Positions 1-12,224 are shown, counted from the first letter of the stretch. The stretch is 64,000 bases of DNA from Begonia masoniana (GCA_022432975.1 CM039508.1:49069646-49133645), one strand, 5' to 3'. Made by a program: numbers and translations. The notes: a model not told the origin generated them from the letters alone.

Positions 1-226
1 TTGCAGTATTGCAGAGTTTCTCATAAATCTCTAAAGATACTCGAAGTTGTTCTCAAGTTAGCTATTTCAAAGATTGGAATCACTGCAGCCGGAAAACCCG
101 ATACCTTCCCGGAGTTGTTAGAGTGGCGTTGGTCTCCACCGGAATTCTATGCTTTGTTGCTTCAAGGTGGCTGTCCCACTTCATTTACAAAACCTTCACT
201 TCCGGACTAATTACCACCTACTTTGA
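1..226 (+). pseudogene. Last exon of PTC52/ACD1-like Rieske oxygenase, broken copy A
   Basis: This matches the final exon of the two fuller copies further along (47073-47328 and 55601-55856). It covers the C-terminal part after the conserved CxxC motif, with two hydrophobic stretches followed by the family ending around SHFIYKTF. The window opens about 21 bases inside the exon, so the rest of the gene lies upstream. Relative to the copy at 55.6 kb there are several single-base gains and losses. The reading frame is therefore lost after the first third, and the normal TGA at 224-226 is out of frame. Either this is a decayed paralog or the local sequence is unpolished. The same block of flanking DNA follows both copies, so it corresponds to the 55.6-kb copy rather than to the 47-kb one. 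Confidence 0.8.
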
Positions 227-2062
227 TATTACTTTAACAATACCTTCCCTACCATTTGAATATAATGGGATAATTCTAAATCCCGAGGATGTCGAAAAAT
301 CAATTAGTGTTTTTTTAATAATTGATCGTGTTGTATGATACATTACTATTGAAATATTATCAGCGGAAAATATCAATAATTATAATTATTTCATGTCATG
401 AATTTCACAAACGTGTCATTTCACTTTAATTTTTACATGACCTTCGTTAATTACGTGTAATAATTAGAACGCTACTAATTACAACAATTTAACGAGCGTC
501 ATATTGAGAATAAAAATATAGTGTCAAATTGAAAAAAACCTAACATTACTTGTTATGAATAATGTTATGTTTATCTTATAATTTTACTTATTGACGTGTA
601 CTTATTAATTGGTGCAGTTAATAATTATTTTAATTATTGTAATCGTTCATATGCCCGATTAATGAGTGTCGGCATTATGAATAAGAAGTATAATAAATTA
701 GAGGGTATTCGTAGCACTACCCTTAATTTAATAGCATAAAACGCAACATTTGGTTAGAAATGGTTTGCTTAGAAAAAAAAAAAAAAAAAACCCACCAATC
801 AAGGATTCAGGAGAGGTCAATCGGTTTCATGACCAGAATGCAAGTGGACATGAAAAGAAAACTGAACTCCGGAAAACTAATTATTTACGGTAATTATCGA
901 TTTGAACCCTGTACTATACACGTTTTTTTTAATTGCGGGGGAGCCCCTGTACAAAAAAAACCCGACAACCGAACCCTGTACTTTGATTCTGTTATCAGTT
1001 TTGACCTTATCAACAATTTCATTAAACTCTCAAAGAAAAAACTACAACATCTTTGATTCAGTTAAAATTTTTTATCACATGTTCACTACTTCATGAGAAG
1101 AAATCTTGAAGTTTTGTGAATTTTTTTACATATGGTACGAGATTTATTGAAATTTTATTTTAGTATTTTATAAAAATTATACTAAAATCATACAAATTTT
1201 ATAAAATTAACGAAAAGTTTTCTATTATCTACCCATGATAAGTTGAACATATGTAAAAAATGTTCAATAAATAAATTTTGTTTTGGTATTTTTTTAAAAA
1301 TTCATTTATAAGTAAGAATAAACTAAGATTAATTTAAAAAAATACTAAAGATATTAGATTTATTTGAAACTTTTTCCAGATGTTTACCATATTATGGGTA
1401 GATAATAGCAAAATTTGCGTAATTTTTATTTTTAAACTTTTTGTATGATTTTTATATTATTGTTAAACAATACTAAAATACAAGTACAATAATTTAGAAT
1501 TGTTAAAAAATTCGAAAATTTCCAGATTATCTTCTCATTAACGTATAAACTGTAATAAAACTTTCAACTGAATCTACGATCGTTTGATAGTTTTTTCAAT
1601 GAGGGATTAATCAATTGTTGAATTAGAAGGTCAAAACTGATAAACATAATTAAAGTACTAGGGTTCTGTTTGTCTATTTTTTTTAGTATATGGGCCGAAT
1701 TGAAAAAACGTCAAATAGTATAGTTACTAATGATGATTTCCCATTATTATTTATTGCAGAACGATTGAAGAAAGAGACGTCAAGCGCGAGACCGTGAAGT
1801 ATGGCGACATCAACTTGACCATCGCTTTCTTCTTCTCCTTTTCTCTCTCGTCTTCCCTTTTCGTGCCTGCGCTTGCAGCTTCAGCTCGGATTTGTTCGAC
1901 CAAATTCCCCATTTCCCTCTCCATATTCTCTGCGTCTTGTGCGCCCTATTTCTCGTCTCTGGTTTTTTCCTTGTTTACCACTTTCGTTTTGATTGATCGT
2001 TGAAAATCCTTTTTTAGATCTAACTGGGTAATTTCGAAACTCAGGCTTCGAGAATAATTCCA
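227..2062. other. AT-rich intergenic spacer and O-fucosyltransferase leader remnant
   Basis: No gene is visible. About 400-720 holds AT-rich foldback sequence related to the short MITE-like family listed elsewhere. About 870-1700 is AT-rich spacer with a short, imperfectly repeated theme. From about 1760 there is an acceptor-like TTGCAG and then a pyrimidine-rich stretch matching the 5' leader of the intact gene at 57.4-57.7 kb. Confidence 0.6.
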
Positions 2063-3710
2063 ATGAAAGATTCGAATCCAAGCGCGGAGCCAATGGGGCA
2101 GACCTTATCAAACTTATCAGTAATCTCTGTTTCTCGGTTTTTGTATTTTCGGTTCTCATATTACTGTCATTGGCTATAACCTACCAACCCCCAGATCCAT
2201 GGTAGAAGTCTGCTCCTGCCGCTTAACAAAGCTCTCACTCAGTCCGAAAACGCTACTTTTAAGATCGATAGTTCCGTCCTTGATACTTGGGGATTGATCA
2301 CCGTTGCTTCTTCAGCATGCCGCCTTCCTCGAGACTATATCATAACTCACTGATGTGTTGAGAAGCTGCGGAACTTCTTGTGAATTCGACAGCCGGATCA
2401 GTCTGTGACGAACTAGGAGTCGTGAATTGTTCGGACCCTCGAGTTTTAGTTTTAGTGGAGAGGTTTAATTTGAGGGTTTCAAGTCGATGTGTCTTCGAGT
2501 ATCAGACACCAGTTATGGTCAAACCGACGAATAGGTGATGTTTTCTGGGGTTCCGAAGTAGAAAAGCGAAATTGGATAAGTATAGGGATTTCATGAGGTT
2601 TCAGAAATTGGATATGAGAGAAGTGTACCTATAAGATAGTAAAAGCAAATCGTTGGCATTCTGGAAACTAAGTCTCGACGCCTAAAAGCAGAACTTATGA
2701 TTCTGTTAAGAGTGGTGTACCCTCTCGTATATCTCCACAAATCCGGTACGATGAGAATCACCGACCACATCCCCCTTGGGTCAGACGTGAACTTCAGGAA
2801 GGGAAGTATTTGTACTACTCGAGAGGAGGGGATTACTGTAGGAATGAATCATTCTTGTGGAGTTTTTTGTGTGGATGTAGGCCGGGCTATGTATTTAAAT
2901 AGTACCTTGTTATGATTTTGAAATTATGCTTTCGTCTTCTGATCATCCAAGCACAAACTAAGAAGAAGATTTTCCGATATTAATACTTTGATTTGATGTC
3001 ATCTTAGGAGGTTGCATCCAGTTCCGAGGACTGTGATTTCTTAGAATTGGAAAAATGGGACAAAAGCCATAAAAAAGAATGTACCTGTGAGGAAAGGTGT
3101 GTCTCTAAGACCTGGCCCGTGCCGCGAGAAAGATAAACTACGATCATATTGCGGCAGTTTGATATCCGAGCCGAGAATTACTGGTACAGAGTGTGTTGAA
3201 GGGCCAGCAGCTGAAATACATTCAGAGCCTATGGCATGTTTCGTGGAATCTCGAGAGTGATGCTATAGTTTCAGAGATTAGTGACGACTGGACTGTGCTA
3301 TTTTATGCAGTACCTGTGGTCAATGGAGAGAAATCAACAAAATACAGACTTTGCCCTCATTTAGATGACGATACATCTCCTTATGGTACTTCTTCACAAA
3401 ACTTCAAGGGATGATACAGCCCGGAGGCATCTGGATATAGCCACCAATGAACCATTCTATCACTATTTCCGCAAACTGAGGTCTCCACTACAAAAGTTCA
3501 ATTATTAGATGATTACAAAAGTTTGTGGGAAATACGTGAGTGTAACAATGAAAAGGGTGAAGCTTTTAAATAATGGCCGCCGGATCGACTTTTTCGCTGG
3601 TTATATTAGATTTTGCATTGATACTGAGGTTCTTTATAGCGGGTCAAAACACGGTCGAAACATTCTATAAGTTGACCAAGGATTGTAAAGATGGAATCAA
3701 CACATGCTGA
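2063..3710 (+). pseudogene. Plant O-fucosyltransferase family gene, frameshifted copy
   Basis: This is the counterpart of the intact 556-codon gene at 57730-59400. The ATG at 2063 and the TGA at 3708-3710 are both preserved, but the frame between them is broken many times by one-base insertions and deletions and by stop codons. Only fragments translate, for example the region around HLDDDTSP near 3356-3382. The total length (1648 bp against 1671 bp) is almost unchanged, so nothing large is missing. The damage is as dense in the flanking noncoding DNA, which fits either relaxed decay of the whole block or an error-rich consensus. No protein of normal length can be made from it as written. Confidence 0.9.
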
Positions 3711-5959
3711 TCTAGTTGGTGATAGTTCATTGTAATTTTCAATCGATTGATTCATGCATTTACTATTTTTAACTCGAGGTTGTAATTTCCCTTAGTTTTT
3801 TCCTCTGATCTTTTCTTTATTTAGCCTAAATATTGAATTCCCTTCTTCATTTTCTTTTGTTGCCATCATATTTTTCATATGTATGATTTTTCGTTCATTT
3901 ATTTCTAACAAACTCTCAGGCATGATGACGTTGGTATCGAACTCTAATATTATGCCTGATGCGAGAGAGAATTCTTATATGTTGAGTGACTACTGTAATT
4001 TTGTTTTATACTTTTTGTTCTTTTGTTGGCTATTAATTTATTGTCCTCTGTTTTAGATACAATTATAGTATCTCCGACCATGTTTCACAAAATGTACTCA
4101 ATTTGGTAAAGTTCTGATCTCTATATCACAAATTTCTTGTTTCCAAGGAGTATTTTTGAATCGCCTTGTACGGGATCTCATCTAGTTACTTCTCCTTTCT
4201 TCATGTTAATAGATGTTTTATATAATCACTTGTAGATAGATTAGACTTAATTTGTAACTCTTCTTATTTTCGGTCTCATGTTTTCTGTTGGAAGTATACT
4301 TGAGATTTGTCAGCAATCATTTGATCCTATTCCTGTACCTCAGAGTATCTCGTGTTGTTTTTACTGAATTCTGGGTTTGTATCAATGAAGAATATTGTTA
4401 TTTATCTCATTTCTCTCCATTAGATATCGTTGTCTATCACTTCTACTCTTGCAGAAACTGAAATACATCCAGAAGGTGACAATCGGCAGTAATTCCATTG
4501 TTATATTTTCTCCTAGTTCTGATCAGATGGGTTGGCCCATTACCTTTTTATCTTCTATCTTGCTAATTGAATTCTCTCCTGGTCAGATTGTGGGATCAGA
4601 ATAGCAATATTTTGCCTAAGGAATGAAGAGAACCGCCATGTTCAGACTGACAGGAGCAGCCCTATCTGCAGCAGGTACCTAACATGTTCTTTCATTCTTT
4701 TCAGCTTCTCTGTCAAACATTTAGCACACCAACCCATAAGTTTAGCTACTTGAAGCTTAGGGTATGGACACTCACACATATCTAAATTGAATTCTAATAT
4801 TAGAGTCAAATTTTTCTTGCACTAAATCTAAATTTTTCACATGTCATTTACTGATTGATTCCTGGGATCAGGTTAATTTGCTGTAGAAAATTTACGAGAA
4901 AATTCAAATAAAGCGAGTAGTAACTCGAGAACGAGATCGAGAATTAACATGACGACAAATATTTAATGTTTTTTTCGATCGATCGTCTTATTTCCGTGAG
5001 AATTTCTAATCAATTCGAGATTCATTAAATGCTTAGAGTGGTGTCTGTCTAATATTCTTGCCATCCCTATCATTTGTTTTTGGCTTGCAGTTTGCATAGT
5101 TTATCTTATTCATAGACCTGAATTGACTCTCCCTCGAATTTGGTTTTTTTTTTTTTGTAATTATCCAAAATCACACATGTTTAGTAAATTAATTGTCACC
5201 TTTTTTCTTACCTTCTTCCCGTTTGTCTCTGTTTTTTTTTTAATTTTATTATGTTATTTTCATACTAACCTTTTATGCGACATAGTTCCTTTCGTTCGTT
5301 ACCTGCATGTGATATATTAATTTATTACGTACGCTGTGTTGTGTAATCAGAGACAAAATTAAAGTGTACCCTTCTCGGTGCGGTAGTTGGTGGAAAAAAG
5401 AGAAATCGAAAAGAAATAACAACGAGAATTTTACACTTAAAAAATTTATTGCGTAAGAAAACTACGAAATAAAATTAGGGAGCTTTTGGAAAGAAAAGTC
5501 ACTGCATGTGCATTGTACATGAATGATTTAACAACAAAAATTGCTCACAGTCATACTACGTGGTCTGATTTGTTAAAGAAACATAGTTAGAAGTATATGA
5601 TATACATTACTCCATAAGATAGAGTTGAATTGTATTCTTTTTTTCAAAAATAAATCATCAAACTCGAGCTAAACAAATATATTTGACTTAACGTACGATT
5701 AAGAGAACCGGCCTAAACGGACCTTCGATCGAGTCAATTCTTTAATTTGACTTTCCTATTAACGAGTGCACGTATATATTGTCCATTCAAGTATTGAAAA
5801 AACTCGTCATTATTTACCAAAACCGGACTTGGTCAATCTGGTCTTACGGGTTTGTCGAGCCACTATTCATTCGGTACATCTTTCCTCCGAGTATATGTGT
5901 AATGTGTTATATTCATGGACGTAAATATGGATGGCACGTGTCAATTTATGATTTGGTAA
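3711..5959. other. Spacer downstream of the broken O-fucosyltransferase
   Basis: This matches 59401-62765 of the second copy apart from that copy's gypsy-derived insertion, whose empty site lies near 4723-4770. It includes an acceptor-like CTTGCAG at about 4448-4454 followed by exon-like sequence shared by both copies, possibly a spliced 3' UTR. The remainder is AT-rich with no recognisable coding region. The near-identical part of the duplication starts at about 5640. Confidence 0.55.
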
Positions 5960-6369
5960 AAAGGGTTTGACTCCTAGGTCTAGAGAGAGAGAGAGGGGTT
6001 TGGTTTAGAATGTTGGTTGGTTGGGTTCATCTTACAGTCATCACTCCCACTCTCCTCTCTGTTTGAAACTCTACAAATCGGCCAGTCAACTCTACAGTCT
6101 TCTACTCTCTCCCCATTGGCTACTACTTACTATTCTTCGCCAATGACTCTCCGCCACCTGCCCTCCCTCTCCCTCGTGTATCTCTCCCACCGGCTCCCTC
6201 TCGGCTCGTTATATCAGCAAAACCTCTTCTTCCTCCCTCCTCTGTTTCTCTATCTTCTCTCTCTCTCTCTCTCTCAGATATTTCAATGGACTCGTTTCAC
6301 GTCGTTCGATGCCCTTCCGAACTCTCCGTACCTCCATTGATGAAGCTCTGCAACCTTCGTCGGGTTTGA
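5960..6369 (+). other. CT-rich transcript leader with a 27-codon ORF, copy 1
   Basis: A pyrimidine-rich stretch with a (CT)n run at about 6256-6275 is followed by an ATG at 6286 and a 27-codon ORF ending at TGA 6367-6369. The peptide begins MDSFHVVRCPSELSVPPLMK. Nucleotides and peptide are the same in the second copy (63098-63181), where only the CT run differs in length. GT dinucleotides right after CGTCGG (about 6364) and after CACGG (about 6440) could be splice donors. It may therefore be the first exon or a uORF of a gene whose remainder I cannot identify. No family is recognised. Confidence 0.35.
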
Positions 6370-7190
6370 CATTTACAGGCGGGTCATCATCTTCTCTGTT
6401 CTAACTTCCAGTAACATAACTATGCTGCTTAGAATCACGGGTAATTGTCTTTTTCCTTTTTTCTGCACATCGCTTCCATCATGCGTATGTACGAATTTAC
6501 ACACACACACACACCCCCACATACATGTTTATACATGTGTGCGCGTTTGTTTTTCACGAGAAACTGTGAAGAGGTAGATTACTTGAAAATTTTGCATATT
6601 ATTTGCCAAAAATATTCAGACTTGATCTTGGTTTAGTGCACGAAGATCGGATATAAATATATATAATGTTGGGGTACGGTCGAAGAAACAAAATAGAAAC
6701 AAAAAAGACAGATTAATATTATTATCAACTATAGTTTTTCTGGCCCTCTTCATTATTTCATAATTATTGGTTACAATAAAAAGTTAACCCCTTGCAATAT
6801 ATATCCAATAATAATAATTTTACATATTTAAACAAATTAAAGTAAAAAAAATTAGATTTTAAGAAATTCGACTTAGTTAGGATTTCTAGATAGCAAACAA
6901 TATTTAGAAAAATTAAATATTATAATGGTATTAGAACTAGTCCGACTAGAAGTTTGACAAACATGGATGTCAGGCTTCCAAAGGAGTTTGACTGTGACAA
7001 ACTCCGTTCGTAAGAATAATTAACGTTGTATAATCTCACACTGTTTGGAAGAGGTGGTGTATAATAGTTTTTAAGTAAACATTCATTTGGTTAGTACAAA
7101 TTTTTTTGAGGTAACACCCATTAACAAATTCGTGTAAACTTATGTCCAAATAAGATAATATTGTATACTTTGTGGAAATTAGAGCATTAG
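6370..7190. other. Noncoding sequence after the CT-rich leader, copy 1
   Basis: This contains a short (CA)n run (about 6501-6516) and otherwise AT-rich DNA. It is nearly identical to 63182-64000. No coding region is seen. It may be an intron or 3' flank of the leader transcript. Confidence 0.5.
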
Positions 7191-7648
7191 ACTAGGGGAG
7201 GGTGAAACTGTACAGGAACCGTGATTTGAATGGAAAATGCGATTCAGTCTGATTTTTCTCACCAAAGGAACTAGTTTTAAATTCTCAAGACCTAGCTGTT
7301 CATGGTCCCGTCCACAGTTTTGTGAGTCAAAAACTAAGAAGACTGAATCAAACTGTGGAAAAATTTTGACTTAAAACTGGTTAAAACCCAACTCAAAATC
7401 GTAAAAGTTGACCCATACCCAAAAGCCAGCCCAAACCTGACCCAAATTCCGAAAACCCTACCAAAAAACAATATCAAATGTAAATAATTTTTATTTTTTT
7501 TTAATTTGGAACCGAACCGTGAAACGCGGTCGGTTCCGATTCCGGACTCGGAATCCCACAGTTCTAGTTATGGTTCCAAAACCATGGAACCGTGGGTGAC
7601 GGTGACAGTTTCAGTTCTGAGATAGAACCGGACCACGCCCACCCCTGC
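7191..7648. mobile_element. Small non-autonomous hAT-like element
   Basis: The ends are related inverted sequences: TAGGGGAGGGTG near 7194 and, on the opposite strand, CAGGGGTGGGCG near 7646. The interior is rich in GGTTCCG/GAACCG words typical of small plant hAT elements. It resembles the better preserved element at 26889-27830. I could not find a clean 8-bp target duplication, so the boundaries are approximate. Confidence 0.5.
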
Positions 7649-9714
7649 GAGGGACTTATATTTAGCAATTCTTGAAAAGAATAAATAGTGGGTGGGGGAA
7701 GCAACTATAGATAATTTGGTTTTTTAAGCCTGGTGTTGTCAACCACCTAACTTTCGTTTGGTGGTGGACTGGTAGTTTGAATCAAGGGTCTGGAATTCAA
7801 GGTCAAAGTCCATATCAACATCAACCGCACGATCATTTCAACTATCATGTAGAGTATTTGAAACTTGGGTAGTAAAAAAGTAATACTACATTTATTTTTA
7901 ATTTTACCTCTTAATTCTTACCTCCTAACATAAAACTCATTAAACTGTGTAATTAATAATGTATTTTAATTATTTATATTATTATGTTAATTGAATCAAT
8001 TAATGAGTGAAAATAAAATTAAAGGTAAACATAATATTACTCAATTTAAAAATAAACTATCCATAACAAGTAATGCAATGATGTGATATCTTAAGTGTTA
8101 CTTATGATGTTGTATTACAACTTGAAGACGATGTTATATCTCATCGTAGGATGATGGAAGGGTCATATTGTTCGGTTTTTTTGATGTTCTATCATATGTT
8201 AGAGAAGACACGAGCTTATAAAGTTTGTTTCTTTTATTGTTCGGAAACCAAGAGATTAGATCTAGTTCTACAAAGAATATTGGGTCATGAATAACCCGTG
8301 ACCCGTGTCTTACGTGTGTCAACCTTTTTTTCTCGTGTTAGAGTCAACAAGTAATAAGAATTGAGGAGCAATTTAGTTTTGAATAGTTAAGTTAGGCGGG
8401 AAGCTACTTAGTGACATAAGTTTGATCGATCATTCTAATATAATAAGTTAGGTCTCTTTTTCTTTTAACACTTGACTAACATATCGCTAAAACTTACGGA
8501 AGTTTTATAATATTTGTTTTTACAAAGCATAGTTTGATAAGCTAATGTATGTTCTACGAATGTGATAACAAAATAACCATCTACGATCATTCATCGCATA
8601 AAATATTACAAGTGAAATTTGTATACAATAAAATTACTTGGGTGATTAATTGGACAAAAGGTAAATCGGTCGTGACAATCAATATATTTTGATTGACTGT
8701 GATTGAAGATAAACTCGTATTTCATTATAATCTCGAGTAACATCTTTTTTGGATTTATTGGCTTTGTTTGCTTTGAGGAGTTGCAAACATTCTTATTCAA
8801 TCCATGTTTGAGATAATATTTAGAGCATAATCCGAGTAGATATGCTTGTCTGATTGAAGAACAACCAAGAAATGCTTGTTTTGTAATCAACTATGTTTGG
8901 AAATTATTCAAAGCATGCAAACCTTATGGAAGTCGATTGCAATTTTATGCTCGTTTGAACATATTCGCAAACTAGGTTTGCACTTACTAAGATGTTTATG
9001 TTAGTAATTCTTCGATAATTATCTTGCATTTATTGCTCTAGATGAAATACGATTTGTGATCTTCGAAGGAAAGTGAAATTACAACATAGTATTGGTTATA
9101 TCTTAGGTTATTGTCTTAATAGATTGGAAGAGAGATGTGATAATGCTTTTGAACAAATTCAAATTGCTCCTACCTCCTATGGATAATGTTGATTTTTTTT
9201 TTTTCATTTTTTGCTCATTTTACTAACTGATTTTCTCTGATGTTTTGGGTTACGGCTTTTATTAACCGTTTTATTAGTGGAAACATAGCCTAATTACGCT
9301 AAAATTCCTTGTAATCGTTGCGCATCAAAGTGAAATCTGTGGTCGGAATATGAATGATTTCATGTTGTGTGAACTGTTATCTTTTTTCGTGTTATCGAGC
9401 TTGGTCGAGACACAATTTGAGTGTACTTATTCTTGCTATCGATAATCTTCTTGTATTAATGAAGAAACGAAGGCAATTAAGCTCTCGATCGAATAAAAAA
9501 TTGGCTAAACTCGAGCAATAAATTCTCTTTTATTACATGAAAAAAAACATAACATTTTTAAAGCCTACAATTACATATGTTAGAAACAACATTGCATGTA
9601 ACTTATAAGCTTGATCATATAATACAACTACAAAATATTCATATAAATACAAAATAATCAAAACCCTAAACCAACTTAGTTTTTCCTTGTGATCACGCAG
9701 ATGGGTCTGGTCTG
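7649..9714. other. Intergenic DNA without recognised genes
   Basis: AT-rich DNA with only short random open frames. It contains one MITE-like foldback element (7879-8041, listed separately). Nothing else with recognisable protein similarity is visible. Confidence 0.5.
7879..8041. mobile_element. AT-rich foldback MITE-like element
   Basis: The two ends are long imperfect inverted repeats (AGTAATACTACATTTA at the left, AGTAATATTATGTTTA when the right end is read on the other strand). The middle holds ATTAATGAGTG-type words. Related copies occur near 19520-19660, 39936-40087 and 56040-56360 and a truncated one near 40765-40836. No coding capacity. Confidence 0.55.
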
Positions 9715-10979
9715 TTAAGCTCCATTTGATCGTTGATGTTCTTGAGATCGATCAGTGTGTTGATTAGAAGCCGGAGGAATGGGCGTAGACTGATCCCATC
9801 CAAATCCGAAATTGATCAATGGTTCAGGAGGAACTGCAGAAATTCCATGGAGTTGTAGTTGCAGAGATTGTGGATGATTTATCAATCATCTTCATCTATC
9901 AGAGAATTCAAAAAACGACGAGAAACACATCTTCGGAGCAGTAATTGATGTCTTCGCCTTCGTCGTTGGTTTCCGCCATTGTTGTTCTCAAAGTCATCAG
10001 AGCCCCGTTTGGTTGAGTTTGGTAGGGTTTCATAACCGACCAGGACTGTTTCTGTTTGAAACTGATGATTGTGGTGATCGATCAGATTACTCGGCAAGTA
10101 GGGATCGTTTTTCCTCGGTTATCCAACCGCCTGCTGGTTGATTTTTTCTGGAGATTTGTGATAGGAAAGAGGCGTAGAATCGGAACGGGCAATGTCGGGG
10201 CCGGGAGGGGAGACAGTATTATTGGGTGTTGAAGAAGAAGGTGCTTTAATGGCGTCTGGAGATGAATCTGGATTTAGCGGTTTGTGTGTTCTTGGATCTA
10301 TCCTTGACTGATGAGCTTCTTGCTCAGATGAGTGTTCCAGTAGTTCTTTATCTCGTATCTGTTCTCCCAGGAATTCTCCCAGCTATCAATGACCACCTGT
10401 AAGAGAAAGAGAAAAAAACCTAGATGAGCTCAGAGTAAGAATTCGATTGACATTAATGTCAATCTGATCATCGGAAGAAGGAGTCCATAACGAACCCTAG
10501 CATCAGCTCAAACCCTAGAAAACAAATTCCAGAAAAAGTTCAAAACTCCCGGAGCCCTAAACCTATTTCAGAAAAAACACGATTCATAGACATTACAGCA
10601 GAGAAAATCGAGTTCTGGTGTCTGAATTCAGATTCTGTTCAAATGGTTAGGTATAGATGAAGAGCTTACCGGTTCCCAAGCAGACGATGAAGGCGAAGAA
10701 TGAGATCTTCTTCGTCGGGAGCGATCTGACCTCGCTTTACAGACGGCCGGAGATAGTTCATCCACCGAAGGCGGCAGCTCTTGCCACAGCGAAGCAATCC
10801 GGCGTTCTTCGGCAAAGTTCTCCACCGGCCCTCTCCCTCTCGCTTGATATAATTGGATAATAGCTCGTCTTCGTCAGGCGTCCATGGGCCTCTCTTCAGA
10901 CCTACTTTGCGCAGCAAGGAGTTTTGGCGTTGGCTCTGGTTGGTTCAGTTGGCGAAGAAGAAGACGATGGATTCCTCAT
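9715..10979 (-). CDS. MYB5: R2R3-MYB transcription factor, MYB5-like, frameshifted as written
   Basis: The ATG is at 10979-10977, followed by a Ser/Pro-rich start and TPCCAK, then the R2 repeat ([13 protein letters not shown]) and R3 repeat ([19 protein letters not shown]). Exon 1 ends at 10670 (donor GTAAGC). Exon 2 starts at 10396 after an intron of 273 bp and continues R3 with [13 protein letters not shown] and [11 protein letters not shown]. This signature belongs to the MYB5 group, nuclear regulators of proanthocyanidin, mucilage and trichome traits through MYB-bHLH-WD40 complexes (family knowledge). The C-terminal region contains an [13 protein letters not shown] acidic block and ends at TAA 9717-9715. 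As written the frame breaks near 10905, 10355, 10300, about 9965 and about 9920, each by about one base. Conservation across all frames suggests a functional gene with consensus errors, or a very young pseudogene. Confidence 0.88.
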
Positions 10980-11872
10980 TCTCTCTCTAGGTTTCTCTCT
11001 CTGTTGATAATTGCCGTTCCTCTTGCCGTCTGATCAGGTTTTCTTACAACTCTGAAAGCTCTTCTACTCGAGAGTCATATTGAATGTTTTGGAATCGCAC
11101 TCTATTTCCCACGAGCACTTTTAGCGCGTGAAGCCACGTTCTTTTTTATATGAGATTAATTTACCATTACATTTTTTATTTCTCTGTAATTCAATATTTC
11201 TTTATTTGGAATAACTCCCTTTTTTTTGGAAATTAAGTGTACCAACACCAATAGGTGGTTAATTATTTTTAGTTTATAATACATCTAATATATTATGTTT
11301 GTTGTAAACAAATATAGTAATGTCAGTGTAAATTTAGATTTTTCAACTCATACAAGTGGATGTACAATCTCACATCGTTTGAGAGAGTTGAAAGTGAATG
11401 ACTTATAAGTAGAATTATCTTCTATACTTAGTACAACGCGTTTAAATTATGTGGGTTTCAGTCCAAAATGTATAATATTATAACGAGGAAGTGAGAGATT
11501 ATTACAATCAAATTTACACGAACAGCTGAAGTGATATTTATCAATTAAAGAAAATTATATTTTATTTTAAATATTTATAATAATTTTAATTATTTCACTC
11601 CAATTAATAGTATCATACATGTATATTGATGAAGAAAAGAAAAAAATAAAATTAGAAAATGTAAAATAAAAACGTGTTAATAGGGAGATGGAGAGCGAGT
11701 GGGGGTATGGGGGACGACGAGCAAAAAAAAAAAAAAAAAAAAAAATGTGCTTCTCATGTGACTTTTTAATTCTTGCACGGCATGTGCATGGCCCATTAAA
11801 TCTTCATGCTCCTTTGGCCTCCCTTACTTCAACTTGATTTTGGATTACCTTCAATCCTCGACACATTAATAG
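10980..11872. other. MYB5-like upstream region up to the gap
   Basis: The first part, with CT-rich stretches, is the likely promoter and 5' UTR of the minus-strand MYB gene. Further upstream the DNA is AT-rich. Near 11360-11420 there is a TCACATCGTTTGAGAGAG-type word seen in many plant repeats, and an (A)n run lies near 11725-11745. No gene is seen. Confidence 0.5.
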
Positions 11873-11972
11873 NNNNNNNNNNNNNNNNNNNNNNNNNNNN
11901 NNNNNNNNNNNNNNNNNNNNNNNNNNNNNNNNNNNNNNNNNNNNNNNNNNNNNNNNNNNNNNNNNNNNNNNN
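11873..11972. other. Assembly gap of 100 N
   Basis: Exactly 100 undetermined bases, the usual placeholder for a scaffold join of unknown size. Sequence order across it should not be assumed. Confidence 0.99.
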
Positions 11973-12163
11973 GGCCACATTAAATACTAAGAGGAAGCGA
12001 CGGATCTATAGAAGGTGTAGAGTTGGCTTTGGTGCTTTTGATACCTGCCCTTGTTAGGTCTAAGCGTGTCCGGAGCGTGTCTTAAGCGTTTCCTAAGCGT
12101 GTCCCAAGCGTGTGGTTTCCTTAAGCGAATGTGAACTCTTATCAGTGAGCAAATAGGGTTCTT

Positions 12164-12198
<35 letters not shown>

Positions 12199-12224
12199 AC
12201 TATATTCGAGCAATTCAGTTTTTA
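11973..12224. repeat. Short degenerate repeats and poly-T tract next to the gap
   Basis: About 12057-12128 contains at least five imperfect copies of a word close to TAAGCGTGTCC. A long T run follows (about 12168-12194), where the LTR fragment to the right seems to be truncated. No gene is visible. Confidence 0.6.

Larger units (their letters stand above)
1..7182 (+). repeat. Segmental duplication, copy 1 (partner 55622-64000)
   Basis: The order and sequence of this block repeat at 55622-64000: last Rieske-oxygenase exon, AT-rich spacer, O-fucosyltransferase gene, spacer, CT-rich leader. Up to about 5.64 kb the copies differ by frequent small indels and substitutions in coding and noncoding DNA alike. 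From about 5.64 kb to the end they are nearly identical. The partner has an extra 1.15-kb gypsy-derived insertion (60458-61610), while this copy has about 60 bp near 5560-5620 that the partner lacks. The partner runs exactly to the window end, so the true length of the duplication is unknown. Confidence 0.9.

Noticed and set aside
12057..12128. CRISPR-like short repeats (TAAGCGTGTCC)
   Set aside because: Copies are imperfect, spacing is irregular and the genome is a plant nuclear one.
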